A stretch of 64,000 nucleotides of DNA, from positions 114,578 to 178,577 of the forward strand of contig NZ_AWZV01000015.1 of assembly GCF_000472545.1 (NCBI RefSeq), in the 5' to 3' direction. The DNA is from Burkholderia sp. WSM2232 (GTDB taxonomy: Bacteria; Pseudomonadota; Gammaproteobacteria; Burkholderiales; Burkholderiaceae). A model generated the notes under the pieces. That model was not told the origin of the DNA. It did no database searches and saw nothing but the letters and a program-made list of their open reading frames with translations. The position numbers were made by a program, and so were the translations under genes. Each line of letters opens with the position of its first letter. Within the stretch, counting starts at the first letter, position 1. Positions 33,959 through 42,971 of this stretch are shown one piece after another.

Positions 33959-36900
33959 ATGGACACCACCTTCAGCATGCTGCCGGCGTACGCCGAGCTT
34001 TTCTGCCTCTCCAATTTCTCGTTCCTGCGCGGCGCGTCGCACGCGGAGGAACTGGCTGGGCGCGCCGCGCAACTCGGCTACTCGGCGCTCGCCATTACCG
34101 ACGAATGCTCGCTGGCCGGCGTCGTGCGCGCGCACGTCGCGGCGAAAGAAGCGAAGCTGCCGTTTATCGTCGGCTCGTACTTTCGCCTCGTGAACGCGGA
34201 CGGCTCGCCGGCATTTGGGCTCATCCTGCTCGCGAAGAACCGTAATGGGTATGGCAATCTGTCCGAACTCATCACGCTTGCACGCACGCGTGCGCCGAAG
34301 GGCGAATACCGGCTTACGCCGCAGGATCTGTCGCGACCGGACAGGGACTACCGGCACCTGCTCGGCGTGCCGGACTGCCTCGCGATTCTGGTGCCGAACT
34401 TCCCCGCGAAGGAGGAGGTGCTCGATGCGCAGCTCGAATGGCTGGACGAAACGTTTCCCGGCCGTGCGTGGGTGGGGCTCGTGCTGCATCAGCGCGCCAT
34501 GGACGACATGCACCGCGGCGCGGTCGAATTCATTGCGCGCAATCGCGACGTGCCGGTGGTCGCACTGGGCGAAGTGCTCATGCACGTGCGCTCCAGAAAA
34601 CCGCTGCAGGACACGCTAACCGCCATCCGCGTCGGCAAGCCGGTTCACGAATGCGGCTACGACCTCGCGCCGAATGCGGAGCAGCATCTGCGTTCGCGGC
34701 TGCGGCTCGCCAATCTGTATGCACCGGAGGCGCTTGCCGCCACCGTCGACATTGCCGCGCGCTGCACGTTCTCGCTCGACGAGCTGCGCTACGAGTATCC
34801 GGACGAACTGGTGCCGCCCGGCTTTACGCCGGCCGCCTATCTGCGGCAGGAGACGTATATCGGCGCACAGCGGCGCTTTCCTTCGGGCATTCCGCTTCAG
34901 GTACAGGAGCAGATCGAGCACGAACTCGAACTCATTGCCGAGCTGCAATACGAGCCGTACTTTCTGACGGTCTACGACCTGGTCCGCTTCGCGCGCAGTC
35001 AGCACATTCTGTGTCAGGGGCGTGGTTCGGCGGCCAATTCCGCGGTGTGCTACTGCCTCGGTGTGACGGAAGTGGACCCCGCACGCGGCAACATGCTGTT
35101 CGAGCGCTTCATCTCGAAGGAGCGCGGCGAGCCGCCGGACATCGACGTGGACTTCGAGCATCAGCGCCGCGAAGAAGTGATTCAGTACATCTACCGCAAA
35201 TACGGGCGCGAGCGCGCGGCAATCGCCGCGGCGGTCTCCACGTATCGCGCGCGGGGCGTATTGCGCGAAACGGGCAAGGCGCTCGGCGTGGACCTGCAGA
35301 TAGTCGATGCGGTGGCGAAGTCGCACCACTGGTTCGATAACAGCGCGGACCTGCTCAAACGTTTCGAGGAGTGCGGGCTGAATCCGCAGACTCCGCTCAT
35401 CCGCGCGTGGGCCACGCTGGCTGCACAACTGTATGGCTTTCCACGGCATCTGTCGCAGCACTCGGGCGGCTTTGTCATCAGCAAAGGCAAGCTCACGCGG
35501 CTCGTACCGGTCGAGAATGCCGCAATGCCGGAGCGCAGCGTCATCCAGTGGGACAAGGACGACCTCGAATCGCTGGGGCTGCTCAAGGTTGACGTGCTTG
35601 CGCTCGGCATGCTGTCGGCCATTCGCCGCACGCTCGAGCTTGTGTCGGAGCAGCGCGGCGAGCGCTTCGAAATGCAGGACATTCCCGCCGAAGACGAGGC
35701 GACCTACGACATGATTTGCGCTGCGGACACGGTGGGCGTTTTCCAGATCGAGTCGCGCGCGCAGATGTCGATGCTGCCGCGCATGCGGCCGCGCGTCTTC
35801 TACGACCTGGTGATCGAAGTGGCCATCGTGCGGCCGGGGCCGATTCAGGGCGGGGCGGTTCATCCTTATTTGCGCCGTCGCCAGGGCTTCGAACCGGTCA
35901 CCTATCCGAGCGATGCGCTGAAAACCGCTCTTGGCCGCACGCTCGGCGTGCCGATTTTCCAGGAGCAGGTGATGCAGGTCGCGATTCTCGCTGCCGGCTT
36001 CACGGCGGGCGAGGCCGACCAGTTACGGCGTGCAATGGCCGCGTGGAAGCGCAAGGGCGGCCTCGAAAAATACTATGACCGCATCGTGCTTGGCATGCAG
36101 GAGCGCGGCTATGACCTTGCGTTTGCGCAAGCCATCTTCGAACAGATAAAGGGCTTCGGCGAGTATGGCTTTCCCGAGAGCCACGCGGCGAGTTTCGCGC
36201 TGCTCGTGTATGCGAGCAGCTGGCTCAAGTGTCATGAGCCCGAGGCCTTCCTCGCGGCAATGCTCAACAGCCAGCCCATGGGCTTTTATTCGCCCTCGCA
36301 ACTGGTACAGGATGCGCAGCGCCACGGCGTGAAGGTGCTGCCGGTGGACGTGAGCGTGAGCGGCTGGAATTCGTCGCTGGAACGCAGGGCGGGCGAGGAG
36401 CGGCCCGCGGTCCGCCTGGGGCTGTCGCTGCTGCGGGGCATGAAAGAGGGCACGGCCGGGCTGATTGAAAACGCGCGCGCGGTGCGCCCGTTTGCCAGCG
36501 TGAAGGATCTCGCGCGCCGTGCGGCGCTCGACCGGCGCGATCTGCATATTCTCGCCGACGCCAATGCGCTGGCCTCGCTGGCCGGCAACCGGCGCGAGGC
36601 GCTGTGGCACTCGGCGGCCGCGGTGCCCGAGAAGGACATGCTGGCCGCCGCAGCAGTCGAGGACGAAACGCCGGAACTCGGAGCGCCGAGCGAGGCGCAT
36701 GACATCGTGGCTGATTACCGCTCGGTGGGGCTCACGCTTGGCCGACATCCGCTCGAACTGCTGCGCCCGCAATTGCTGGCCAACCGGCTGATGCCGGCAT
36801 CCACGCTGCGCACCTATCGCGACGGCCGGCTCGCGCGGGGCTGCGGCCTCGTCACCGTGCGCCAGCGGCCGGGCACGGCGAAGGGGGTCATCTTCGTCAC

Positions 36901-37108
36901 GATCGAAGACGAAACGGGCAACGTGAACGTCATCATCTGGCCGAGCCTGCTCGAGAAGCAGCGCAAGGAAGCGCTCAGTGCGTCGCTGCTGGCGGTCTAC
37001 GGCGTCTGGCAATGTCAGGGCGAAGTGCGGCACCTGGTGGCGCACCGGCTTGTGGATATGTCGCATCTTCTGGGCGGCTTGCAGGCTGTCAGCAGGAATT
37101 TCTGCTGA
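33959..37108 (+). CDS. dnaE2: DnaE2/ImuC error-prone DNA polymerase III alpha
   Basis: C-family DNA polymerase of 1049 residues, which does the mutagenic translesion synthesis of the cassette. The N-terminal PHP domain reads FCLSNFSFLRGASHAEELAGRAAQLGYSALAITDECSLAG in part (abbreviated: SNFSFLRGAS, ITDECSLAG) and lacks the HxH of replicative DnaE. The catalytic centre is seen in PDIDVDFEHQRREEVIQYIY and the fingers in GRGSAANSAVCYCLG. A helix-hairpin-helix region and an OB-fold (GLVTVRQRPGTAKGVIFVTI) close the protein. Length is normal (1030-1080). It depends on ImuB for clamp access, as it lacks the DnaE C-terminal clamp motif. Coupled to imuB with six bases between. Confidence 0.94.
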   Translation: MDTTFSMLPAYAELFCLSNFSFLRGASHAEELAGRAAQLGYSALAITDECSLAGVVRAHVAAKEAKLPFIVGSYFRLVNADGSPAFGLILLAKNRNGYGNLSELITLARTRAPKGEYRLTPQDLSRPDRDYRHLLGVPDCLAILVPNFPAKEEVLDAQLEWLDETFPGRAWVGLVLHQRAMDDMHRGAVEFIARNRDVPVVALGEVLMHVRSRKPLQDTLTAIRVGKPVHECGYDLAPNAEQHLRSRLRLANLYAPEALAATVDIAARCTFSLDELRYEYPDELVPPGFTPAAYLRQETYIGAQRRFPSGIPLQVQEQIEHELELIAELQYEPYFLTVYDLVRFARSQHILCQGRGSAANSAVCYCLGVTEVDPARGNMLFERFISKERGEPPDIDVDFEHQRREEVIQYIYRKYGRERAAIAAAVSTYRARGVLRETGKALGVDLQIVDAVAKSHHWFDNSADLLKRFEECGLNPQTPLIRAWATLAAQLYGFPRHLSQHSGGFVISKGKLTRLVPVENAAMPERSVIQWDKDDLESLGLLKVDVLALGMLSAIRRTLELVSEQRGERFEMQDIPAEDEATYDMICAADTVGVFQIESRAQMSMLPRMRPRVFYDLVIEVAIVRPGPIQGGAVHPYLRRRQGFEPVTYPSDALKTALGRTLGVPIFQEQVMQVAILAAGFTAGEADQLRRAMAAWKRKGGLEKYYDRIVLGMQERGYDLAFAQAIFEQIKGFGEYGFPESHAASFALLVYASSWLKCHEPEAFLAAMLNSQPMGFYSPSQLVQDAQRHGVKVLPVDVSVSGWNSSLERRAGEERPAVRLGLSLLRGMKEGTAGLIENARAVRPFASVKDLARRAALDRRDLHILADANALASLAGNRREALWHSAAAVPEKDMLAAAAVEDETPELGAPSEAHDIVADYRSVGLTLGRHPLELLRPQLLANRLMPASTLRTYRDGRLARGCGLVTVRQRPGTAKGVIFVTIEDETGNVNVIIWPSLLEKQRKEALSASLLAVYGVWQCQGEVRHLVAHRLVDMSHLLGGLQAVSRNFC

Positions 37109-37224
37109 GGTTTGTCCGCTCCGGTCAGTCGCCAACGCCTACCTCCTGCGTGCGGCAAAGGTGTAGATTCAGGCAGGCGGCGACTGCATCAGCACCCATT
37201 CACGCGACGCAAGCGGAGGAACCG

Positions 37225-38184
37225 ATGTGCTACTCGGCCCAGATTCAGGCGGACTATCGCAAGTTCGTGCGCATGTTCGGCGCGACCCTGAGCATTCGCG
37301 AATTCGCCCGGCTTTTCTTCGAGCGGGCCGAAGGCGCGAGAGCCAAGCTGCCCAAGGCCATGGAGGATGCGTTCGCCGACCCGCAGACAGACGCGGAGCG
37401 CGAAATCCGGGCCTCGATCGAGCGCTTCAATGCGCAGGAGACCGCGCGGCTCGAGCAGGACCTCTTCACACACCGTGCGCGGCTCGCGCAAGCAGAGCGG
37501 TCGCTGCAAGGCAAGGTCACGAAGAAAGCGGCCGAGAGCCGGCGCATTGCCAGTGAAAAGATTCAATGGACGCTTGGGCGGCTCGACGACCTGCGCCGCA
37601 CTGAAGCGCAAGCGCGAGACTCGCGCATCTTTCCCGGACACTACGCGCCCGTGATGGTGATCGAAAACGGTGCGCGTGTGGTCAAACCCATGCGCTACCA
37701 GTGCCGCATTGCGGGCAAGCCCGCCTCGCACGACGCCCGCTATCCGGGCACGTACAACGCTCGCCGCGACAGTCTCGAAGGTTTCTGGAAGCCGCTGTTC
37801 GGCTATTCGCACGGCGTACTGGTCGTCAATGCCTTCTACGAAAACGTGAGCCGGGCGAAGATGGAGGGGCGCGTGCTGGCCGGGGGCGAGGAGGACGAAA
37901 ACGTCGTGCTCGAATTTCGCCCCGAGCCGCCTCAGGACATGCTCGTCGCCTGCCTGTGGTCGCACTGGTCGGCGCCGGGCGAGCCGGACCTGCTGTCGTT
38001 TGCGGTCATCACGGATGACCCTCCGCCGGAGGTCGCCGCAGCCGGCCACGACCGTTGCCTCGTTCCCATCAAGCGTGAAAATCTGGATGCGTGGCTCAAT
38101 CCTGATTCCAGCAATCTCGCCGCATTACATGCCATTCTCGAAGACCGTGACAGGCCTTATTACGAACACCGGCTGGCTGCATGA
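37225..38184 (+). CDS. SRAP/HMCES-family abasic-site protein (divergent, with coiled-coil insert)
   Basis: SOS-response-associated peptidase family (YedK/HMCES), which forms a covalent link to abasic sites in single-stranded DNA and self-processes. The catalytic Cys2 is right after the start (MCYS). Asn178 (TYNAR), Glu206 (FYENV) and His265 (GHDRC) match the Asn, Glu and His of the active site. At 319 residues it is about 100 longer than E. coli YedK: residues ~25-130 hold a charged coiled-coil insert (EGARAKLPKAMEDAF ... LEQDLFTHRARLAQAERSLQ). GGAGGA precedes ATG 37225. It follows dnaE2 after 116 bp, so co-regulation with the mutasome is likely although no second LexA box is seen. Confidence 0.85.
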   Translation: MCYSAQIQADYRKFVRMFGATLSIREFARLFFERAEGARAKLPKAMEDAFADPQTDAEREIRASIERFNAQETARLEQDLFTHRARLAQAERSLQGKVTKKAAESRRIASEKIQWTLGRLDDLRRTEAQARDSRIFPGHYAPVMVIENGARVVKPMRYQCRIAGKPASHDARYPGTYNARRDSLEGFWKPLFGYSHGVLVVNAFYENVSRAKMEGRVLAGGEEDENVVLEFRPEPPQDMLVACLWSHWSAPGEPDLLSFAVITDDPPPEVAAAGHDRCLVPIKRENLDAWLNPDSSNLAALHAILEDRDRPYYEHRLAA

Positions 38185-38295
38185 CGACCCAGGGCGGCTT
38201 TGCGTAGCGCGTGACGGTTGAGGCAAAAACCCGTGCATTGGCAGGGCGCCGCAAGCCCAGGAAATGCACCGTACGCCAGTGCAGCACAAGCTGAA

Positions 38296-38511
38296 TTAGG
38301 GACTGACGATGCTTCGTGACAGCATGGTCTGCAGGTCCACCAACGGTATCGCAGTCGCCGTGACGGCGACCGATTCCGATTTCGGCAGCAGCCCGGCGAG
38401 CGCCGCAGCTCCGGTCGCGCACAGAGCAAGGAGACAAAGCGCGCCGATGAAGGCGATGCCGGCTTTATACGTTGGCTTCGTGCTATGCGAATGTGGGAAA
38501 TGCCGCATCAT
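38296..38511 (-). CDS. Small membrane protein (71 aa)
   Basis: Begins MMRHFPHSHSTKPTYKAG and has one hydrophobic segment (IAFIGALCLLALCATGAAALAGLL), then a short periplasmic or cytoplasmic tail. GGAGA lies five bases before the first ATG. Single-pass membrane protein or uncleaved signal anchor; function unknown. It converges on the SRAP gene. Confidence 0.55.
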   Translation of the reverse strand: MMRHFPHSHSTKPTYKAGIAFIGALCLLALCATGAAALAGLLPKSESVAVTATAIPLVDLQTMLSRSIVSP

Positions 38512-38756
38512 GGCTGTCTCCTGGTGACGCAGCCAACGTTTGCAACTACCGTGCCGACCACGGGAGATGGATGCCGATGCCTGCAAAGCCTTGCGGTACG
38601 GGCATTGAACGGCCGCGCGCGAGCGCGATAGCCGGGCTATGTGGGGTGTGTCCGAACAGATCACTGCCCCGTGGCTGTTCAATGCCAACACTCATCGGGT
38701 GCGCTGGTGTTGCGCTAGACTCGCTGACGAGCTTGAACAAGCGGAAGGAGACCTGG

Positions 38757-39029
38757 ATGATACGCAAGACGCTCAATGCCTCGCAGCTCCAGCAGGAGGT
38801 CAGCCGGCGAATTCAGAAACTGCCGGAAATCATGGAGGACGGTGTGAAGATCCGTGTGCCGCGGCCGCAGTTGCAGGAAGCCGATAAAACCGGCTGCAAC
38901 TGGAGCATGACCGACTTCGGCAACGCGGTCGGGTTCGAACGCGACATCGAGCGCGTGCTCACGGTCGTGCGCGCCGAATACAATCTGGCGACCGAAGCGA
39001 AGCGCAGCGGCAATCCGTTTGAGGACTGA
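38757..39029 (+). CDS. Hypothetical protein (90 aa)
   Basis: Begins MIRKTLNASQLQQEVSRRIQ and contains KLPEIMEDGVKIRVPRPQLQ, a central TGCNWSMTDFGNAVGF and a helical C-terminus ending AKRSGNPFED. It is soluble with balanced composition and good codon use, so it is probably a real gene. AAGGAG seven bases upstream supports the ATG. It converges with the DUF3597 gene. No function can be assigned; I see no known motif. Confidence 0.7.
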   Translation: MIRKTLNASQLQQEVSRRIQKLPEIMEDGVKIRVPRPQLQEADKTGCNWSMTDFGNAVGFERDIERVLTVVRAEYNLATEAKRSGNPFED

Positions 39030-39065
39030 CCGCCGCCGCTCCGCGCAAGCGACTGCCTGGGCGCA

Positions 39066-39518
39066 TCAGTTTTTCAGATCGTCGGGCACCTTGCCGCCAT
39101 TCTCCGCGAGCTTCTGCATTACCTGCTTGTGCAGCCACATGTTCATCGCGGCGGAGTCTTCCGTGTTGCCGGTGTAATGCAGTTCGGACGCGAGTTCCTT
39201 ACGCGCCGTGAGGCTGCTGTCCAGACCCAGCAGTTTCATCAGGTCGACAATAGACGTACGCCAGTTCAATTTCTCGCCGCTGCTCTCCTGCATTTTCGTC
39301 AGCACCGCTTCGACGTCGACCGCGGGCATTGGCGTGACGGGCGGCTGCGAACTGCCGGCTGCGGTGGTGGAGGGCGTGGTGGGCGCGCCCGCGGGCGCGC
39401 TCGCGCTGCCCGGCGCGGCGGTGGCCGGGGCAGCCGCGCCGGCTGTCGAGCCGGAGCCTGTGCTGGCCGGATGATCATGCGGGAAAATCTTGTTCAGAAT
39501 GCTTGAAAAAATGCTCAT
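39066..39518 (-). CDS. DUF3597 family protein
   Basis: A 150-residue protein starting MSIFSSILNKIFPHDHPAST, the defining N-terminus of the DUF3597 family. Residues ~20-70 are a Thr/Ala/Pro/Ser linker, and the C-terminal domain (from VDVEAVLTKMQESSGEKLNW to the end) is the conserved part, rich in helices (TSIVDLMKLLGLDSSLTARKELA). Members contain a LysM-like or peptidoglycan-associated fold according to structural annotation, but the role is not settled. A GAGGAG ribosome binding site sits before ATG 39518. No signal peptide. Confidence 0.88.
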   Translation of the reverse strand: MSIFSSILNKIFPHDHPASTGSGSTAGAAAPATAAPGSASAPAGAPTTPSTTAAGSSQPPVTPMPAVDVEAVLTKMQESSGEKLNWRTSIVDLMKLLGLDSSLTARKELASELHYTGNTEDSAAMNMWLHKQVMQKLAENGGKVPDDLKN

Positions 39519-39809
39519 ATGTCGCTCCTCGTTGGCGTCGGCCAATGCGGCCGGCGTTTAGGGTGTGCAATGCATGTGCCTGTGCCTCGGGCCCTTTGGC
39601 CTTTGCCCTTTGCCCGGAGCCCTGAGCCCGGGGCTTGGAGCCCGGAGCTTGGCAAGGAAGATCGCCCGGGCGCATACGTATTCGCTGGTCAGATGTTTTC
39701 CTCACGAGCGCGAAAAAAGAATCGTCATCCTAACTAACTGATGCAACTCTTGCTGCGGCACAGTGTTTGCTCGACCTTGTCCACTCAACGGAAAGAGAGG
39801 GAGGTTCAA

Positions 39810-40085
39810 ATGGCCGAGTCTTATCAATCCACCAGTTCCGCCTCGGATGCCGCGCGCGAAGAAAGCCTCGCGGGCAGGCCCAACGGCAGCGAAGAACTGC
39901 GTGCGCGCAGCGCGATGAAGTTGTCGGAGCTGAAGGACAAGCTTGCCGGGGCGCAGGATGTGGTCAAGACGAAATACCGCGTCGTGTCGGAATCGACCGA
40001 TGATTTCGTTCACGACAGCCCATGGAAAGCGGTGACGATGGCACTGATCGGCGGGCTCATCATCGGTATGCTGGCCGCTCGCTAG
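39810..40085 (+). CDS. DUF883 (ElaB/YqjD-type) membrane-anchored stress protein
   Basis: A 91-residue protein: a charged N-terminal part with a helical, coiled-coil-like region (LRARSAMKLSELKDKLAGAQDVVKTKYR) and one C-terminal membrane segment (AVTMALIGGLIIGMLAAR). E. coli ElaB and YqjD of this family sit in the inner membrane, bind ribosomes in stationary phase and are stress-induced. The start at ATG 39810 has GAGGGAGG five bases upstream; a longer in-frame start is not supported. It ends before a strong hairpin (40195-40218). Confidence 0.85.
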   Translation: MAESYQSTSSASDAAREESLAGRPNGSEELRARSAMKLSELKDKLAGAQDVVKTKYRVVSESTDDFVHDSPWKAVTMALIGGLIIGMLAAR

Positions 40086-40194
40086 CGGGCGCTGCGCCGG
40101 CTGAAGACAAGCGTTTTGCTTCGGCCTGGTTCGATCCACGCCACCGCATGGCGATGCGGGGGCGTGGATACTCAGACGCCGGCTATGCCTGAGT

Positions 40195-40218
40195 GGCGCG
40201 AATCGCGTGATTCGCGCC
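40195..40218. terminator. Perfect 10-bp hairpin between convergent genes
   Basis: GGCGCGAATC, GCGT loop, GATTCGCGCC: a perfect 10-bp stem between the converging DUF883 and PRC-barrel genes. It has no T-tract, so it may serve as a bidirectional but inefficient terminator. Confidence 0.5.
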
Positions 40219-40232
40219 AGCGTCCACTTGCC

Positions 40233-40706
40233 TCAGTGCTCGCTTGGCCGGATTGCGGGATCTTCCTCGACGACGTCGCGCGTCGCGGACCAATACGGCT
40301 GCCGGTTGTAGTAGCTATAGGTCGATTCGCCCCACGCCGGATCGGCCATCGATGGCCAGTGATCCTTGTCGAAGCCCGGGTCGTCCTTCAGCCGCTGCGC
40401 CGTGATGTCGACGAAGAAGCACTTCTGGTCTGTGTCCAGCGTCAGCGCACTCCACGGAATGGCGTGCAGATTCGCCCCCATCCCGAGAAAGCCGCCTTCC
40501 GAGAGCACGGCATAAGCGATGCGTCCGTTGCGAACGTCGAGCATGATGTCGGAAATCTTGCCGACATGTTCACCGTCCGAAGACATCACCGTGGTTCCGT
40601 CGAGCGTCGCCGCGGCCATGACTTCCGGTCCCGGACCTTCGCCGACACCGCCGCCGACAATCTTCGCTCCGCCTCGAGTAGCGCCTTGCGGGTTGATTGA
40701 GCCCAT
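40233..40706 (-). CDS. PRC-barrel domain protein
   Basis: A 157-residue soluble protein with one PRC-barrel (about residues 30-115: LDGTTVMSSDGEHVGKISDIMLDVRNGRIAYAVLSEGG), a fold used in photosynthetic reaction centre H subunit and RimM, and in stand-alone form often tied to stress. The N-terminus is Gly-rich (GGAKIVGGGVGEGPGPEV) and the C-terminus carries PSMADPAWGESTYSYYNRQPYW. Among Burkholderiales such proteins commonly sit near DUF883 and DUF3597 genes, as here. Upstream lies an 8-bp tandem repeat that could influence its promoter. The start ATG 40706 has GGAGG at a good spacing. Confidence 0.85.
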   Translation of the reverse strand: MGSINPQGATRGGAKIVGGGVGEGPGPEVMAAATLDGTTVMSSDGEHVGKISDIMLDVRNGRIAYAVLSEGGFLGMGANLHAIPWSALTLDTDQKCFFVDITAQRLKDDPGFDKDHWPSMADPAWGESTYSYYNRQPYWSATRDVVEEDPAIRPSEH

Positions 40707-41100
40707 CTTTCACCTCCTTGAACGAAAAGGGTGCGTCTTCAGGTGCGCATACGCTGTGCCCGCCGCGCGCCGAGCGGTGACGACACGCGTGGAGAGGGTC
40801 CGGCGCGAAGCAACTAGACGCGGCGATAGAGCGGGTTGAAGAGTGCGGTGAAAGAACGGGGCAAGCGCGAGGTAAGGAGTGCAGGTGACAGCTGGTAGGG
40901 CGGGCGAAGAGGCAAGCTGGTGAAGAGGCGAGGGGCGAAGAGGCGAAGAGGCGAAGAGGCGAAGAGGCGAAGAGGCGAAGAGGCGAAGAGGCGAAGAGGC
41001 GAAGAGGCGAAGAGGCGAAGAGGCGAAGTTGGCAAAGCTGGCAAAGCACCGGTGAAAAGCCAGCTACGGCCGGCAGGATCCCCGGCTCCGTAAAGCCTCC
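40707..41100. other. Intergenic stretch holding an octanucleotide array
   Basis: Upstream region of the PRC-barrel gene and 3' flank of fluC. Contains the GCGAAGAG array (40935-41028). Reading frames across it encode only LRLFASSP-like repeats and are not genes. Confidence 0.5.
40935..41028. repeat. (GCGAAGAG)n octanucleotide tandem repeat
   Basis: Almost twelve perfect consecutive copies of an 8-bp unit (94 bp), flanked by one degenerate copy at 40924-40934. It lies 229 bp upstream of the PRC-barrel start codon and 72 bp past the fluC stop. Perfect copies suggest recent expansion and make slippage likely. Confidence 0.95.
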
Positions 41101-41481
41101 CTAACGCGAAATAAGCGCGACCGTGGCCATGCCGAGCACCGTCATCAGCAGGCTTGCGCCGACGTGAATGGCGACTTCACCTGCGGCCCAGCCGAGGCGG
41201 CCCTCCTGCAGATGCTGCACGACTTCCGCGGAAAATGTGGAGAAGGTGGACAGTCCGCCCATCATGCCGGTGATCACGAAGAGCCGCCATTCCGGCGCGA
41301 TCTGCGGCGCGCGGGCAAAGCCGGCAACCGCCACCCCAATCACATAGCCGGCAATCACATTGGCGGCAAACGTACCGAGCGGCAACGACGGAAACAGTGC
41401 GTTCAGACGAAGGCCGAGAAACCAGCGAATCAGCGAGCCGAGCCCGCCGCCGATAGCGACCGCGAATATGGACCAATACAT
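41101..41481 (-). CDS. crcB: FluC/CrcB fluoride channel
   Basis: Inner-membrane fluoride exporter of 126 residues with four hydrophobic helices. Seen: [17 protein letters not shown] near residue 7, [17 protein letters not shown], and the signature [21 protein letters not shown] near 70, whose TFSTFS line the fluoride path. It works as an antiparallel dimer. Length is normal (120-130). Upstream of the start I looked for a fluoride riboswitch and could not identify its conserved core. The Amt gene lies upstream on the same strand, 287 bp away; the two are probably separate. Confidence 0.93.
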   Translation of the reverse strand: MYWSIFAVAIGGGLGSLIRWFLGLRLNALFPSLPLGTFAANVIAGYVIGVAVAGFARAPQIAPEWRLFVITGMMGGLSTFSTFSAEVVQHLQEGRLGWAAGEVAIHVGASLLMTVLGMATVALISR

Positions 41482-41768
41482 GAGTGAGATCCGGCGGAAA
41501 CCGGGCCAACAAGCCGGGCTGAGCGGGCAGACGCGATGCCGCTTCCGGACAGATCGGGGAAGCAGGCATTATCAGCACGAGGCGGTTAATGGGTGAATTG
41601 CGTCAAAGGCGCTGCTGGCAAAGCCGACGGCGCCACTGCGGAGCGCGATCCGCAGCGCGCAAGTCTAGCATTCACGGCTCCATGGGGACAGGTCAGCATG
41701 AGCCGCATAGCGGATTTTGCGCAGGCACCAGACACGCGACAGGAACCCCGAACCCCGGCACCCGCCCC

Positions 41769-42971
41769 TCAGCCCAGGCTCTCCCGCTCCGGCGTCGCCG
41801 AAATCTTGTGAATCGACAGGTCGGCGCCGTTGTATTCGTCTTCCTGATCGAGCCGCAAGCCCACGGTCAGGCGGATTGCGCCGTACACGAGCGCGCCGCC
41901 GAGCGTGGCCACGACGATCCCGCCAAGCGTGCCGAGCACCTGCGCGCCGAACGACACGCCGCCCATGCCGCCGAGCACGCGCAAGCCGAAAATGCCTGCA
42001 GCGATCCCGCCCCACGCTCCGCACAGACCGTGCAGCGGCCAGACGCCGAGCACGTCGTCGATACGCCAGCGGTTCTGCACGCAGGTGAACATGTAGACGA
42101 ACAGCACGCCCGCAATGCCGCCCGTCACGAGTGCGCCGAGCGGGTGCATCAGGTCGGACCCGGCGCACACCGCCACCAGCCCGGCGAGCGGGCCGTTGTA
42201 CGTGAAGCCGGGATCGTTGCGTCCCGCAAGCCAGGCGGTCAGCGTGCCGCCGACCATCGCCATCAGAGAATTGACGGCGACGAGGCCGCTGATCTTGTCG
42301 ACGCTTTGTGCGCTCATCACGTTAAAGCCGAACCAGCCGACCGCCAGCACCCATGCGCCGAGCGCGAGAAAGGGGATATTGGAAGGCGGATGCGCGGCGA
42401 TGCCGCCATCGCGGTGATAGCGGCCGTGGCGTGCGCCGAGCAGCAGCACCGCGGGCAGTGCGACCCAGCCGCCAAACGCATGCACGACGACCGAGCCCGC
42501 GAAGTCGTGGAAGGGCGCACCAAAGGTCTGCGCGATCCACGCCTGCACGCCGAAGCGCTCGTTCCACGCAATGCCTTCGAAAAACGGATACACGAAGCCG
42601 ACCAGCACGAAGGTTGCGAAAAGCTGCGGATTGAACTTCGAGCGTTCAGCGATGCCCCCCGAGACGATCGCGGGAATCGCGGCCGCGAACGTCAGCAGGA
42701 AAAAGAAGCGCACGAGCGCATAGCCGTTGTGCGCCGCGAGCGTGCCGGCGTTGTCGAAGAACTGCACGCCGTACGCGATCGTGTAGCCGATAAAGAAATA
42801 CGCGATCGTCGAGACTGAGAAGTCCACCAGAATCTTGACCAGCGCGTTCACCTGGTTCTTCTTGCGCACGGTGCCCAGTTCGAGAAATGCGAATCCCGCA
42901 TGCATGGCGAGCACCATCGCGGCCCCGAGCAGAAGAAAGAGCGTATCCGTGCCGGTTTTCAAGCTTTCCAT
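41769..42971 (-). CDS. amt: Ammonium transporter (Amt)
   Basis: Inner-membrane ammonium channel/transporter of 400 residues with 11 hydrophobic helices. Seen: MESLKTGTDTLFLLLGAAMVLAMHAGFAFLE at the N-terminus (abbreviated: GTDTLFLLLGAAMVLAMHAG), the family signature DFAGSVVVHAFGGWVALPAVLLLGARHGRY, and the twin pore histidines in VVHAF and WPLHGLCG. The cytoplasmic tail ends in DQEDEYNGADLSIHKISATPE. ATG 42971 is chosen: the first helix starts there; an extension of 70 residues upstream in frame has no homology. No glnK (PII) gene is adjacent, unlike the usual glnK-amtB pairing. Confidence 0.94.
   Translation of the reverse strand: MESLKTGTDTLFLLLGAAMVLAMHAGFAFLELGTVRKKNQVNALVKILVDFSVSTIAYFFIGYTIAYGVQFFDNAGTLAAHNGYALVRFFFLLTFAAAIPAIVSGGIAERSKFNPQLFATFVLVGFVYPFFEGIAWNERFGVQAWIAQTFGAPFHDFAGSVVVHAFGGWVALPAVLLLGARHGRYHRDGGIAAHPPSNIPFLALGAWVLAVGWFGFNVMSAQSVDKISGLVAVNSLMAMVGGTLTAWLAGRNDPGFTYNGPLAGLVAVCAGSDLMHPLGALVTGGIAGVLFVYMFTCVQNRWRIDDVLGVWPLHGLCGAWGGIAAGIFGLRVLGGMGGVSFGAQVLGTLGGIVVATLGGALVYGAIRLTVGLRLDQEDEYNGADLSIHKISATPERESLG

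Noticed and set aside
40935..41028. Possible coding repeat (LRLFASSP-type peptides on the minus strand)
   Set aside because: The frames consist only of the octamer repeat plus short unrelated ends, with no start signal or homology.
41482..41600. Fluoride riboswitch in front of fluC/crcB
   Set aside because: I could not find the conserved pseudoknot core of the crcB RNA in the leader; a covariance-model search would be decisive.
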